In this document: positions 37,515-46,210 of the stretch, in pieces
How the letters are laid out: each line of letters opens with the position of its first letter
How positions within the stretch are numbered: position 1 is the first letter of the stretch
DNA from: Neisseria zalophi
Lineage (GTDB): Bacteria; Pseudomonadota; Gammaproteobacteria; Burkholderiales; Neisseriaceae
DNA: 64,000 nucleotides
Assembly: GCF_008807015.1 (NCBI RefSeq)
Contig: NZ_CP031700.1
Location: 1,612,001 to 1,676,000, forward strand
Reading direction: 5' to 3'
The notes under the pieces: model-generated
Database searches by the model: none
Told to the model about the DNA's origin: nothing
What the model saw: the letters and a program-made list of their open reading frames with translations, nothing else
Position numbers and translations under genes: made by a program

Positions 37515-38972
37515 ATGCAAACCAAATCTTTTAATTCCATACTTTCTTTAACTGCTGCTGCCGTACTCAGCATTTTCACCGGGCAGGTTTATGCAGCTGA
37601 TAATAATGATTTGGCAACCCAAGTTGGAAACAACAGGAAATCTATTGAAAATATTAATAAACAACTTAGTACTCATACTGGTTCTATTGCAAACAATCTT
37701 GCTGCGATTCAAGATAATAAGTTTGACATTCAACAAAATAAAGATCAAATAGAAGGTTATCGCAATTCGTTAAATGCATTAAAAGGAAGCTTGGTTGATC
37801 AACAAGATCAAAATACCAAAAATATCAAAAAAAACGAAGAAACATTAACCCGTCATGAAACTGTATTAAATACCTTTGGCCAAGTAAGCAAAGCATTCGG
37901 TCAGGTAAAAGAAGAGCATGCTAAAAAAATTGCTGAAAATGCCAATAACATTAGCAAAATAGAAAAAGACGCCCAAGCCAACACTGCGCAATTAAATAAA
38001 CACGAATCAACCCTTACCAAACAATCAGCCGATATTGCAAAACATGAAAAGCAACTCAATGATCATGATGCTGCTTTAAAAACTTTTAGCCAAGTAAGCC
38101 AAGCTTTTGGTCAGGTAAGAGAAGAACACGCTAAAAAAATTGCTGAAAACAATACGCTTACTAAAAAGAATGCCGATTTAATTACCCAAAATAAAGAAGC
38201 TATTGAGCGTATTTCTTTAGGGAAAGGTGTAGATCCTAAGAAAGTTGCTCAAATTGACACCAACACCAACGCGATTACTAATCTACAAAATACTGTGAAA
38301 ACAGCTACCGAAACCAATAAAGCTGATATCGCAGCCAACAAAGCAGCTACCGAAACTAATAAAGCCGGTATCGCAGCCAACAAAGCAGCTACCGAAACTA
38401 ACAAAGCCGGTATCGCAGCCAACAAAGCAGCTACCGAAACTAACAAAGCCGGTATCGCAGCCAACAAAGCAGCTACCGAAACCAATAAAGCCGGTATCGC
38501 AGCCAACAAAGCAGCTACCGAAACCAATAAAGCCGGTATTGCTGCCAACAAAACGGCTACTGAAACCAATAAAACAGATATCGCAACGAATAAAGCAGGT
38601 ATTGCAGCAAACCTTGCAGCAATCAACCGTTTAAATCAAACTGCTATCAACCCACAACGATTGGAGAGCGTCGAAGCCAAAACCGCGCGCAATACAGCTG
38701 ACATCAACCAGCTTAAAAATAAAGTCAAAGACTTAGATAAAGAAGTAAGTCGTGGTTTGGCCTCACAAGCAGCACTGGGCGGCCTGTTCCAACCTTACAA
38801 CGTAGGCAAACTTAATGTGTCTGCAGCTGTAGGTGGCTACCGCTCAGAAACCGCCGTTGCCGTCGGCACCGGCTACCGCTTTAACGAACACTTTGCAACA
38901 AAAGCAGGCGTTTCGTGGAATACCAAAGGCGGTAACGCAGCCTATAATGTCGGTGTCAACTTCGAATGGTAA
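37515..38972 (+). CDS. Trimeric autotransporter adhesin (NadA/UspA-like)
   Basis: 485 residues, strong ribosome site (TTAAGGAGTGTATT). Signal peptide to about residue 27 (VYA-A). The passenger is almost all coiled-coil stalk with no globular head recognised. Two longer internal repeats share FGQVSKAFGQVKEEHAKKIA (~120-140) and FSQVSQAFGQVREEHAKKIA (~195-215). Then 14-residue repeats (ETNKAGIAANKAAT, ~266-349). The C-terminal ~70 residues (GLASQAALGGLFQPYNVGK to GVNFEW) are a YadA-type membrane anchor very like that of NadA. Surface adhesion is inferred from the family. Confidence 0.93.
   Translation: MQTKSFNSILSLTAAAVLSIFTGQVYAADNNDLATQVGNNRKSIENINKQLSTHTGSIANNLAAIQDNKFDIQQNKDQIEGYRNSLNALKGSLVDQQDQNTKNIKKNEETLTRHETVLNTFGQVSKAFGQVKEEHAKKIAENANNISKIEKDAQANTAQLNKHESTLTKQSADIAKHEKQLNDHDAALKTFSQVSQAFGQVREEHAKKIAENNTLTKKNADLITQNKEAIERISLGKGVDPKKVAQIDTNTNAITNLQNTVKTATETNKADIAANKAATETNKAGIAANKAATETNKAGIAANKAATETNKAGIAANKAATETNKAGIAANKAATETNKAGIAANKTATETNKTDIATNKAGIAANLAAINRLNQTAINPQRLESVEAKTARNTADINQLKNKVKDLDKEVSRGLASQAALGGLFQPYNVGKLNVSAAVGGYRSETAVAVGTGYRFNEHFATKAGVSWNTKGGNAAYNVGVNFEW
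38310..38603 (+). repeat. 42-bp tandem repeats in the adhesin stalk (six copies plus a degenerate seventh)
   Basis: Six near-identical 42-bp units from 38310 to 38561, encoding ETNKA(D/G)IAANK(A/T)AT, and a diverged copy to 38603. The length is a multiple of three, so copy-number change would alter stalk length without frameshift. Confidence 0.9.
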
Positions 38973-38996
38973 GCTAAACTGATACTTTACAGGCTT

Positions 38997-39025
38997 ATGC
39001 CGGATGGAAACATCCGGCATTTTTA
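38997..39025 (+). terminator. adhesin terminator
   Basis: ATGCCGGATG-GAAA-CATCCGGCAT with a T-rich tail: a 10-bp stem closed by a GNRA loop. Confidence 0.9.
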
Positions 39026-39093
39026 TATAGACCTCTATAACTATTATCGCATTGATTTGCTTTAATCATAAGCTATAACAATTGGCGTAAATA

Positions 39094-39122
39094 AGACGGT
39101 TTGAATATTTCAGATGGCCTTA
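39094..39122. repeat. degenerate DUS-like inverted pair
   Basis: AAGACGGTTTGAA and TTTCAGATGGCCTT resemble an inverted DUS pair with several substitutions, at the 3' end of the DUF262-DUF1524 gene. It looks like a decayed uptake-sequence terminator. Confidence 0.45.
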
Positions 39123-39127
39123 AATAT

Positions 39128-41200
39128 TTATGATGATGAAGTGGCTAATCCTTTTTTTAATATCTCTATCATTTCTTTATAATGTTTCTGAATTTGCTCT
39201 GCCTCCCACTTATCTTCCTCTTTCATCATCAAATATTGCTTAATGCTGTCTATATGTTCTTTACCCTGATAATGTTCTTTTTTGGCATTCGGTGAATAAT
39301 TACTAAGTTTTGAATTTTGACTATGACTAATTAAGCAAAGATTTCCAAAAGAATGGATATCTTCCTCAGTCAGCCTATTTTCCCCGCTAGAATCATTATT
39401 TATCGGATGTTGGGGATAATAATGCTCGACCGAACTACGGAAAGTAAATTCATAATCCCTTATCTTTTTATCAATTTGATATTTTTCATCTTTCCAAAGC
39501 AAATAGTCTAAATAATTGAATACAAAATTATTTTCAATATGCCCATACGATAGTGGTTCTTCTATACCCTCTTCCATATTATTCGATAAAAGCCCAATGT
39601 TCTGAGGCTTGCTTTGGTATTTATAAATAATGTCAAAATAATCTTGTTTTTTAACATCAGAATCTTGTTTAACCAAAAACCTATCCAACATAAATGAACG
39701 GGCTACTGATTCGAGATGTTCTTTATATGCCTTATTCGTTACGGCATCCTGATTAAAAAGATAATAAAGAGCGGCATTTAACCAATATTTATAAGGCATG
39801 CCCGGCATAGAAACATGAAAGGCCGTTTGCAACATAATAATTTGTTTGCCATCATTATCTTCATCGTCTCTTTTATCGAAAGTATTTTTATATACATTCC
39901 CTTTAGACTTACCACCTTCTTTTATAAAACGTTTCAAAGCCCATTTGCTTTTTGTATCTTGTGCATAACGCTTAATAATATATTGGTCATAAAGCCACCG
40001 ACAACGCAGCAAATTCACCATAAATTTTTTTACTTTCTGCTTGGCATCGGCAGGTTTTAAAATCTGCTCTTCAAAAACATCTAAGAGTTTTTTATCATCA
40101 AGTGAAATGCCTTCAACCTTATCCATATCAGATTCATGGCCGATCTGAATACACAAAACCTGTAATAAAAAATTGGGGAAATCAATCACCGATTGAAATT
40201 GTTCATTTTGCTCCTGACTAGAATTATTTTTATCATCAGCTATAGGCGCTGTATTTTTAATCAGTTCATCTAATGATTCGCCTAATGACTCTATACTTTC
40301 TTTTGTCGCATCTGCACTTTCTTCTGATTGTTTAATAATTTTTGCTTTAATGGAAACAAAATCTTTTTGAAAAGTATTCCAATCTTCACCAAATATCTGG
40401 TCTCGTTGCTCAACGGTAAATCCCATTTGTACATATTTGCCCATATTGGCACAGGCTTCCCAAATGATATTCAAACATTCTTGACCTTGTATATCGTTTT
40501 CTAATTTTTCCAACATACGAGCTTTTAGAATTTCATGTTTTTCCAGCTGTTCGCCACGGCTATTCATTATTTCAAAGTAATGATTCAAATCAGTATCTTC
40601 TGGAACTTCAACCCGCATGATTTTAACTTTTTCCAATAAAAATGAAACGAATTTACTCCATTTCATTTCCTTATCTTTTAATTGATTGGGCAAAATGCTG
40701 CGAATCAATTCATAGCCGTGTTTCATTTCAATATTGAGCTGTTCATCTGTAAGCTCACTCCAATTAACACCCTTCAAATTAGCACTCTTTAAAATCACCT
40801 CAAGTGTTTTTTCAGAATTTGTGCGACTTTCAAAACGCAATTTGTCTTGTTCAAGTTTCAAATCCTCCAGCTTATTCTTCTTATTCTCCTTATGCTCATT
40901 TTTTAAATACGCCGCCAATAAAAACAATGTTGTTAGGCGTTGTTGTCCATCAATGATTTCAAAAGTTTCATTAGTTTCATTTTCTAATTTCCGTTTAAAC
41001 ACCACCAGAGTGCCAATATAATAAGGCTGTTGTTCTTGTTCTTGTTCTTGTTTGAGGATATAGTCAATAATATCTTGAATTAATTGTTTTATTTCTTTTT
41101 CACCCCAAGCATAATTGCGTTGATAAATCGGAATAAGATAATGGCTGTTATCACTCAATAGTTCCTCAATGGAAAATTGCTGTATCTGTTCTTCACTCAT
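39128..41200 (-). CDS. DUF262-DUF1524 (HNH) nuclease, GmrSD/TgvB-like
   Basis: 690 residues. N-terminal DUF262 with IPIYQRNYAWGEKEIKQLI (~23-41) and the nucleotide-binding FEIIDGQQRLTTLFLLAAYL (~78-97); long helical middle; C-terminal DUF1524 HNH-type nuclease with EHYYPQ (~610) and FGNLCLISHSQNSKLSN. The family includes the type IV restriction enzyme GmrSD, which cuts glucosylated or hydroxymethylated phage DNA using NTPs. It is 39 bases downstream of a second DUF262 gene. An EQEQEQEQ stretch is encoded by hexanucleotide repeats. Confidence 0.88.
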   Translation of the reverse strand: MSEEQIQQFSIEELLSDNSHYLIPIYQRNYAWGEKEIKQLIQDIIDYILKQEQEQEQQPYYIGTLVVFKRKLENETNETFEIIDGQQRLTTLFLLAAYLKNEHKENKKNKLEDLKLEQDKLRFESRTNSEKTLEVILKSANLKGVNWSELTDEQLNIEMKHGYELIRSILPNQLKDKEMKWSKFVSFLLEKVKIMRVEVPEDTDLNHYFEIMNSRGEQLEKHEILKARMLEKLENDIQGQECLNIIWEACANMGKYVQMGFTVEQRDQIFGEDWNTFQKDFVSIKAKIIKQSEESADATKESIESLGESLDELIKNTAPIADDKNNSSQEQNEQFQSVIDFPNFLLQVLCIQIGHESDMDKVEGISLDDKKLLDVFEEQILKPADAKQKVKKFMVNLLRCRWLYDQYIIKRYAQDTKSKWALKRFIKEGGKSKGNVYKNTFDKRDDEDNDGKQIIMLQTAFHVSMPGMPYKYWLNAALYYLFNQDAVTNKAYKEHLESVARSFMLDRFLVKQDSDVKKQDYFDIIYKYQSKPQNIGLLSNNMEEGIEEPLSYGHIENNFVFNYLDYLLWKDEKYQIDKKIRDYEFTFRSSVEHYYPQHPINNDSSGENRLTEEDIHSFGNLCLISHSQNSKLSNYSPNAKKEHYQGKEHIDSIKQYLMMKEEDKWEAEQIQKHYKEMIEILKKGLATSSS
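41031..41054 (-). repeat. short hexanucleotide repeat in the DUF262-DUF1524 gene
   Basis: About four copies of TTGTTC/TTGTTT on the + strand, coding for a run of alternating Gln and Glu. In-frame, so length variation would not disrupt the protein. The boundary is approximate. Confidence 0.55.
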
Positions 41201-41239
41201 TTTGTTTTGCTTTAAAAAAATTTTTTAAATCACATGCGT

Positions 41240-42601
41240 TTAATTACTATCTGTTTTTAAAAGATATTTCCTATCTTTAAATAAACTTTCGATATCCCCC
41301 ATTTTTGTTGCTTCAACTTTTTTTATAATTGGCAACGGATAGCCCAGAAAATCAGCCGGCTCTACGGCCTCTTTCAGTCGTTTAAACATATTATTTTCCA
41401 AAACATATTTATTAATACTATCCCAAGAAACGGCATATCGTTTCAAACGCAAGCTGTATGCCCAAATAAAAGCTTTCTCAATGGCACGAGAAATATCGGC
41501 AAGGCCGAATTTATCTATATAATAAACCATCAAACACTCAAATAAATTACGCACATATTGGTCTCCAGTCCGACCACGCCCTTCATAATTTTTGAGTGTA
41601 TTCAAAATTATCGTTGCCGAATTATCAAGCTTATTGATCATATTGGATTTAAGAGTTTCTACTTTATATTTTTTTTCTACATCAAAATAATGCCCAATCA
41701 TCTTAAAAAAATACCTGCCATTAATCACTGGCTGATCCAATTGAAAGGGGAAATTTATATTCTCATTTTGTTTCTGATCCGATTCAAAAAAATCATACAC
41801 AATCTCTAATTGCCTGATATAAGGATAGCGCCTTTTATCTTGAGCAAGATTGACACCTTTAAATAAATCAATATTTTCTTTTTTAAAAGAATAAGCAGTA
41901 TAGCCATTTAACCAACGGCGAATAGGATATAAATAGTTAGAAAATAACTTTGCTAAATCCTTCGAACTACACTTTTCCCATTTTTGCACTGCGAGCTTTT
42001 TCTGTTCTTCATCATTAGAACCGAATGCCCGCAGATGATAGGCTTTTAATAAATCATGTGGTTGAAGATCAAGCCCGCGCGCATTTTGAGAGTCAAAAAA
42101 TTGAAATGCTTCGGAAATATTGGTTAGCGTAAATGTAACCACTTTGCATTTATCAAGTAAAAAATTAACATGATCTTGGGTAAAATCCGGGCGTGAAATC
42201 AAACGTTTGATTTCAAGATAATTATTAATAATGTGTTTTTTAGAAATATCGCTTTTAAATTTAAAATTCTTTGCTACCTCGGCCCGCTTTTTAAGCTTTT
42301 CACAATCTTTAAACTTTTCATTTTCAGCTAGTGCTTTAATGATTAGTAATAAGGTAATAATCCTCTGCTGGCCGTCTACAATATCTTTCCGGCCTTCATT
42401 TTGATGGAAAACAATCGTACCCAATCGATATTCCGATTTATCTTTATGCGTGCTGATATCCGAAAACAATTGGTGAATGTTTTTTTCAGTCCATTTATAT
42501 GGGCGTTGATATGATGGAATACTTAAAACTTGGCTACCATCAAATAGCTTTTCTACAAAACAAATGTTTGTCTCAAGCTCTTTTGAGGTGTTAGCAGTCA
42601 T
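41240..42601 (-). CDS. DUF262 protein, GmrS/TgvA-like partner
   Basis: 453 residues. DUF262 only: IPSYQRPYKWTEKNIHQLF (~28-46) and KDIVDGQQRIITLLLIIKAL (~72-91). The C-terminal half is helical without the HNH block (no EHxxPQ, no GNLxLI). First gene of the pair, so likely the NTP-binding sensor or regulator for the downstream nuclease. This two-protein layout resembles TgvAB of Vibrio cholerae. Start ATG at 42601 after AGGATAAAAAAT. Confidence 0.85.
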   Translation of the reverse strand: MTANTSKELETNICFVEKLFDGSQVLSIPSYQRPYKWTEKNIHQLFSDISTHKDKSEYRLGTIVFHQNEGRKDIVDGQQRIITLLLIIKALAENEKFKDCEKLKKRAEVAKNFKFKSDISKKHIINNYLEIKRLISRPDFTQDHVNFLLDKCKVVTFTLTNISEAFQFFDSQNARGLDLQPHDLLKAYHLRAFGSNDEEQKKLAVQKWEKCSSKDLAKLFSNYLYPIRRWLNGYTAYSFKKENIDLFKGVNLAQDKRRYPYIRQLEIVYDFFESDQKQNENINFPFQLDQPVINGRYFFKMIGHYFDVEKKYKVETLKSNMINKLDNSATIILNTLKNYEGRGRTGDQYVRNLFECLMVYYIDKFGLADISRAIEKAFIWAYSLRLKRYAVSWDSINKYVLENNMFKRLKEAVEPADFLGYPLPIIKKVEATKMGDIESLFKDRKYLLKTDSN

Positions 42602-42853
42602 ATTTTTTATCCTATTTATTGTTATTTTTTCAAAATGATTATAATTTATATGTAATATTCACATATATTATCACATTACCATTCGGCTTAAAATAATCCC
42701 ACTTAAATAAAAACAATCGCTCTTGAATTTATATGGATTAGAATAAAAACACCAATTCCATCAGATACTTATGCTATTTTCATTTTATGAATAATGGTTA
42801 ATTACGATGGCATGGTAATTTACAATAAATCTTACTTTTGGGAGTGTCAAATT

Positions 42854-44251
42854 ATGACTTACGGTTATTATTCTCATGGAAAATCACATGGCTATACTCA
42901 TCATAGCCATTCAGGAAAAGGAGGCTATGGCGGCCACAATCATTATGGCTATGGCAGCCATAATGGCCATCACTCTAACCATTATGGTTGGGGAGGTCAC
43001 TCACACAATAGCGGCCATAGCGGAAAGGGAACATGGGTTATCTATTGCGGAGTGAAGGTTTTTATTCCTTACTGCCCACCGGCAAAACCTTATCCGAAGC
43101 CTGATCCTAAACCCGATCCTAGACCGGATCCCAAACCTGATCCTATTCCTGATCCAAAACCAGACCCAAAACCCGATCCTAAGCCCGATCCCAAACCTGA
43201 TCCGAAACCAGACCCAAAACCTGATCCTAAGCCCGATGATAAAGATGAAGACTGCCATGATTGCAAAGATTCAGATAAAAATCCCGACAATCATTTCGGT
43301 GGAAAAGATCATAATCCGGGCAATATAATTAAAGGACAGCCCGACGAAGACAACACGATTCACGGAACGGATAAAAAAGACACTATCCGCGGCACTGAAA
43401 AAGATGATGTTATCCATGCCAAAGATGGCCCTGATGTAATCTACGGTGGTGATGGTGACGACATTATCTATGGCGATAACCGTGGCGATACTTTATACGG
43501 GCAAAATGGTAACGATAAATTATACGGCGGCAATGGCAATGACTATCTGAACGGCGGCGCCGGTGATGACATTATGGTCGGCAACGCTGGTAATGATGTT
43601 TATTATGTTCAACAAGCCGGTGACAAGGTCATTGAAAAAGCCGGTGAAGGCATTGATACCGTACGTAGTGAAATCGACTACACCCTGACAGATAATGTTG
43701 AAAACCTGATTCTGATGGGTTTGAACAATCTTAACGGTACAGGCAACAGCCTTGACAATATTATTACTGGCAATGCAGGCGATAACCATCTAAAAGGATT
43801 AGATGGTGATGATACGCTGTACGGCAAAGGCGGTAATGATATCCTTGACGGCGGTGAAGGTGATGATTATCTGGACGGCGGCACCGGTTGCGATACTTAT
43901 GTCTTTGATCTTTGCTATGGTCACGATACGATTTGCGACTATGATCAAGATACCGGTAATACCGATGTGTTGCAATTCGGCGAAGGTATTAAAGCCAGTG
44001 ATCTGACTTTCTCCCGTGTGGGCACCGATTTGCAAATCCATGCCAATGATGAGGACAGCATTACTGTAACCAATTGGTTTAAAGATAATGCTTACCGCAT
44101 CGAAGAGTTTGTATTCACCGAAAGCAATACCACTTGGGACAGCGCTGCTATCGATAAAGCTATCGGTAGCTACGGTGTGGACAGCACTGCTTATGCTGCG
44201 ACAGCACAAGACCAAATTCAGCAACAAACCCAAACACAAGGTATTTTATAA
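42854..44251 (+). CDS. RTX-repeat secreted protein with His/Gly-rich head and PKPD spacer
   Basis: 465 residues from MTYGYYSHGKSHGYTHH; the ATG at 42854 follows GGGAGTGTCAAATT. Segments: His/Gly/Tyr/Ser-rich head (1-55, about fifteen His), a conserved-looking core WVIYCGVKVFIPYC, twelve PxPD units (~81-128), an acidic DEDCHDCKDSDK linker, then RTX nonapeptides (GGDGDDIIYG, GGNGNDYLNGGAGDD, GGEGDDYLDGG) in two blocks separated by a beta-rich insert, and a typical RTX C-terminal region. Lack of a signal peptide fits type I secretion; no T1SS genes are in the window. Calcium binding is known for the repeat; zinc or copper binding by the head is inference. Confidence 0.85.
   Translation: MTYGYYSHGKSHGYTHHSHSGKGGYGGHNHYGYGSHNGHHSNHYGWGGHSHNSGHSGKGTWVIYCGVKVFIPYCPPAKPYPKPDPKPDPRPDPKPDPIPDPKPDPKPDPKPDPKPDPKPDPKPDPKPDDKDEDCHDCKDSDKNPDNHFGGKDHNPGNIIKGQPDEDNTIHGTDKKDTIRGTEKDDVIHAKDGPDVIYGGDGDDIIYGDNRGDTLYGQNGNDKLYGGNGNDYLNGGAGDDIMVGNAGNDVYYVQQAGDKVIEKAGEGIDTVRSEIDYTLTDNVENLILMGLNNLNGTGNSLDNIITGNAGDNHLKGLDGDDTLYGKGGNDILDGGEGDDYLDGGTGCDTYVFDLCYGHDTICDYDQDTGNTDVLQFGEGIKASDLTFSRVGTDLQIHANDEDSITVTNWFKDNAYRIEEFVFTESNTTWDSAAIDKAIGSYGVDSTAYAATAQDQIQQQTQTQGIL
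43094..43237 (+). repeat. twelve 12-bp units coding PxPD
   Basis: Tandem degenerate 12-bp units encoding PKPD with one PRPD and one PIPD. It forms a stiff proline spacer between the head and the RTX part. Confidence 0.9.
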
Positions 44252-44276
44252 TCACTTGATTGCTAGGGTTTAAAAA

Positions 44277-44306
44277 CAAGCCGTCTGAAACTTTCAGACG
44301 GCTTGT
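44277..44306. terminator. inverted DUS-core pair after the RTX gene
   Basis: CAAGCCGTCTGAAA and its inverted copy followed by TTTATT. It marks the right edge of the DUS-free block. Confidence 0.8.
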
Positions 44307-44374
44307 TTATTATATTGGCCGGATACACCGATAAGGCTATTAAACAATGCTTTTATTTCAACAGCAAAAACCTA

Positions 44375-45169
44375 TCAATCCAACAACAAAGCATCATCGG
44401 TAACCTTTTCACCGCGTGTTTGCTCAAACAAATCAAGTAAGTCCGGCACATCCATACCGGCACGTTGTTCACCGGAAACATCCAACACCACTTTGCCCTG
44501 ATGCAGCATAACGGTACGGCTGCCATGATCAAGCGCTTGGCGCATGGAATGTGTCACCATCATAGCCGTTAACTTATTTTCTTGAATAATTTTATCGGTA
44601 AGCTCCAAAACAAAAGCTGCAGTTTTCGGGTCGAGTGCCGCCGTATGTTCGTCAAGCAGTAGAATTTTACTGGGTTGCAAACTGGCCATCAATAAGCTGA
44701 CCGCCTGCCGTTGCCCGCCCGAAAGCAAACCGATACGGTCGGATAAGCGGTTTTCCAAGCCGAGTTTTAAAACCGAAAGCTTTTCACGGAATAACTCCCG
44801 ATTATCTTTATTTAATGCAAAGCCCAAACCCCGCTTATGGCCGCGAGAATAAGCCAATGCCATATTTTCTTCAATACTGAGTGCTTCGCAAGTTCCGGCC
44901 AGCGGATCTTGAAATACACGGGCAACCAAATGGGCACGCTTGTGCGCGGGCAATTTGGTGACATCTTTACCATCGATATGAACGCTGCCGCTATCCACCA
45001 TCAAATCGCCGCTGATGGCATTAAGAAATGTAGATTTTCCCGCCCCGTTACTACCGATAACAGTCACGAACTCACCATCTTGAATATGCAGACTCATGCC
45101 ACGCATAGCGGGATTTTCAATCGGCGTGCCCGCATTGAATGTTACCTTTAAATTATCTGCGCGCATCAT
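44375..45169 (-). CDS. ABC transporter ATP-binding protein (TrpZ-like)
   Basis: 264 residues. Walker A GSNGAGKS (~38-45), signature LLSGGQRQAVSLLMASL, Walker B ILLLDEHTAALDP, with the unusual DEHTAALD instead of DEPT that is common in this subfamily. It partners the permease (4-base overlap) and the substrate-binding lipoprotein upstream. The set resembles TrpXYZ/BraC-type importers of the ABC_sub_bind group; the substrate is unknown. Confidence 0.9.
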   Translation of the reverse strand: MMRADNLKVTFNAGTPIENPAMRGMSLHIQDGEFVTVIGSNGAGKSTFLNAISGDLMVDSGSVHIDGKDVTKLPAHKRAHLVARVFQDPLAGTCEALSIEENMALAYSRGHKRGLGFALNKDNRELFREKLSVLKLGLENRLSDRIGLLSGGQRQAVSLLMASLQPSKILLLDEHTAALDPKTAAFVLELTDKIIQENKLTAMMVTHSMRQALDHGSRTVMLHQGKVVLDVSGEQRAGMDVPDLLDLFEQTRGEKVTDDALLLD

Positions 45170-46071
45170 GATGTTTGTTTCCTTTTTAAAGCACGTTTTA
45201 TCATCGGCAAGCGTAAAGCAATCACCACCAATATGGCGGTAATCAGGTTTAGATCCGTCGGCCGCACGCCGATACTTTGTAAAAAGCTATTGCCCAATGC
45301 AAATGAAATCAGCAAGCGGTAGACGATTGCACCAATAATAGCCGATAAAGTAATCAAGACAATGCGTTTACTACTTAAAAGGTTTTCACCGATAATCACC
45401 GCCGCCAAACCAATCACAATAGTACCGATACCGCTGGCCAAATCGGCGCTGCCTGTCGTTTGCGCAAATAATGCGCCGCCCAAAGCAATCAGACCGTTTG
45501 AAATCGCCATGCCCAAAACAATCATTTTAGAGGTTGCCACGCCCTGTGATTTGGCCATACGCGCATTGACACCGGTGGCACGCATTGCCAAACCGGTTTT
45601 GGTATTAAAAAACCAATCTAACAATAATTTAGCCACAACCACAAAGCCTGCAATAATCAGAGGCTGCACCCAAAACTGATTACTGTAATCATCCGCTACA
45701 AAAGAAGAAAACACACTCGGCGCATTGATTAAAGGCAGATTGGGCGTTCCGCCGGTAATACGCAAATTCACCGAATACAAGGCCACCATCACCAGAATAC
45801 TGGCCAATAGCGGCAGAATTTTAAGCGAAACATTCAGCCATGCCGTTACCACACCCGCACACGCACCGGCAGCCGCCCCAGCCAAGCAGGCCAACCAAGG
45901 ATTCATACCCAACCCCACACACACGGCAAATACCACAGCACCTAAAGGAAAGCTGCCATCGGCCGTTAAATCGGGAAAATCGAGAATGCGGAAAGAAATC
46001 AACACGCCCAGCGCTACCAATGCATAAATCATGCCGGCTTCAATGCCGCCAAAAAAAGCGATTAAGCTCAT
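45166..46071 (-). CDS. ABC transporter permease (TrpY-like, branched-chain type)
   Basis: 301 residues with about eight to nine hydrophobic segments. Begins IAFFGGIEAGMIYALVALGVLISFRILDFPDLTADGSFPLGA, as in the ABC_sub_bind-linked permeases; MRATGVNARMAKSQGV is the cytoplasmic EAA-like loop. Middle gene of the importer operon. Confidence 0.9.
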   Translation of the reverse strand: MSLIAFFGGIEAGMIYALVALGVLISFRILDFPDLTADGSFPLGAVVFAVCVGLGMNPWLACLAGAAAGACAGVVTAWLNVSLKILPLLASILVMVALYSVNLRITGGTPNLPLINAPSVFSSFVADDYSNQFWVQPLIIAGFVVVAKLLLDWFFNTKTGLAMRATGVNARMAKSQGVATSKMIVLGMAISNGLIALGGALFAQTTGSADLASGIGTIVIGLAAVIIGENLLSSKRIVLITLSAIIGAIVYRLLISFALGNSFLQSIGVRPTDLNLITAILVVIALRLPMIKRALKRKQTS

Positions 46072-46210
46072 ACTAGCTTTCTATTTATTGATTTTATTGA
46101 AATAGTGATTGTAAACAAGCAAAGGCCGTCTGAAAAATCAAGGCCAAGCAATTGAAAAGCAATCAGCCAACCCGAAGGCCGGCCAATGCTGTTTATTCAG
46201 AAAAATTCGT

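Noticed and set aside
38310-38603. Regularly spaced repeats considered as a CRISPR array.
   Set aside because: The 42-bp units are contiguous with no spacers and are translated as a coiled coil.
38249-38626. Long minus-strand frame opposite the adhesin repeats (125 codons).
   Set aside because: It is only the complement of the 42-bp repeats, with a low-complexity Ala/Leu/Val product and no ribosome site.
43001-43290. Minus-strand frames opposite the PKPD region (Gly-Ser-Gly-Phe or Arg-Ile-Arg-Phe repeats).
   Set aside because: Shadows of the 12-bp coding repeats; low complexity with no start signals.
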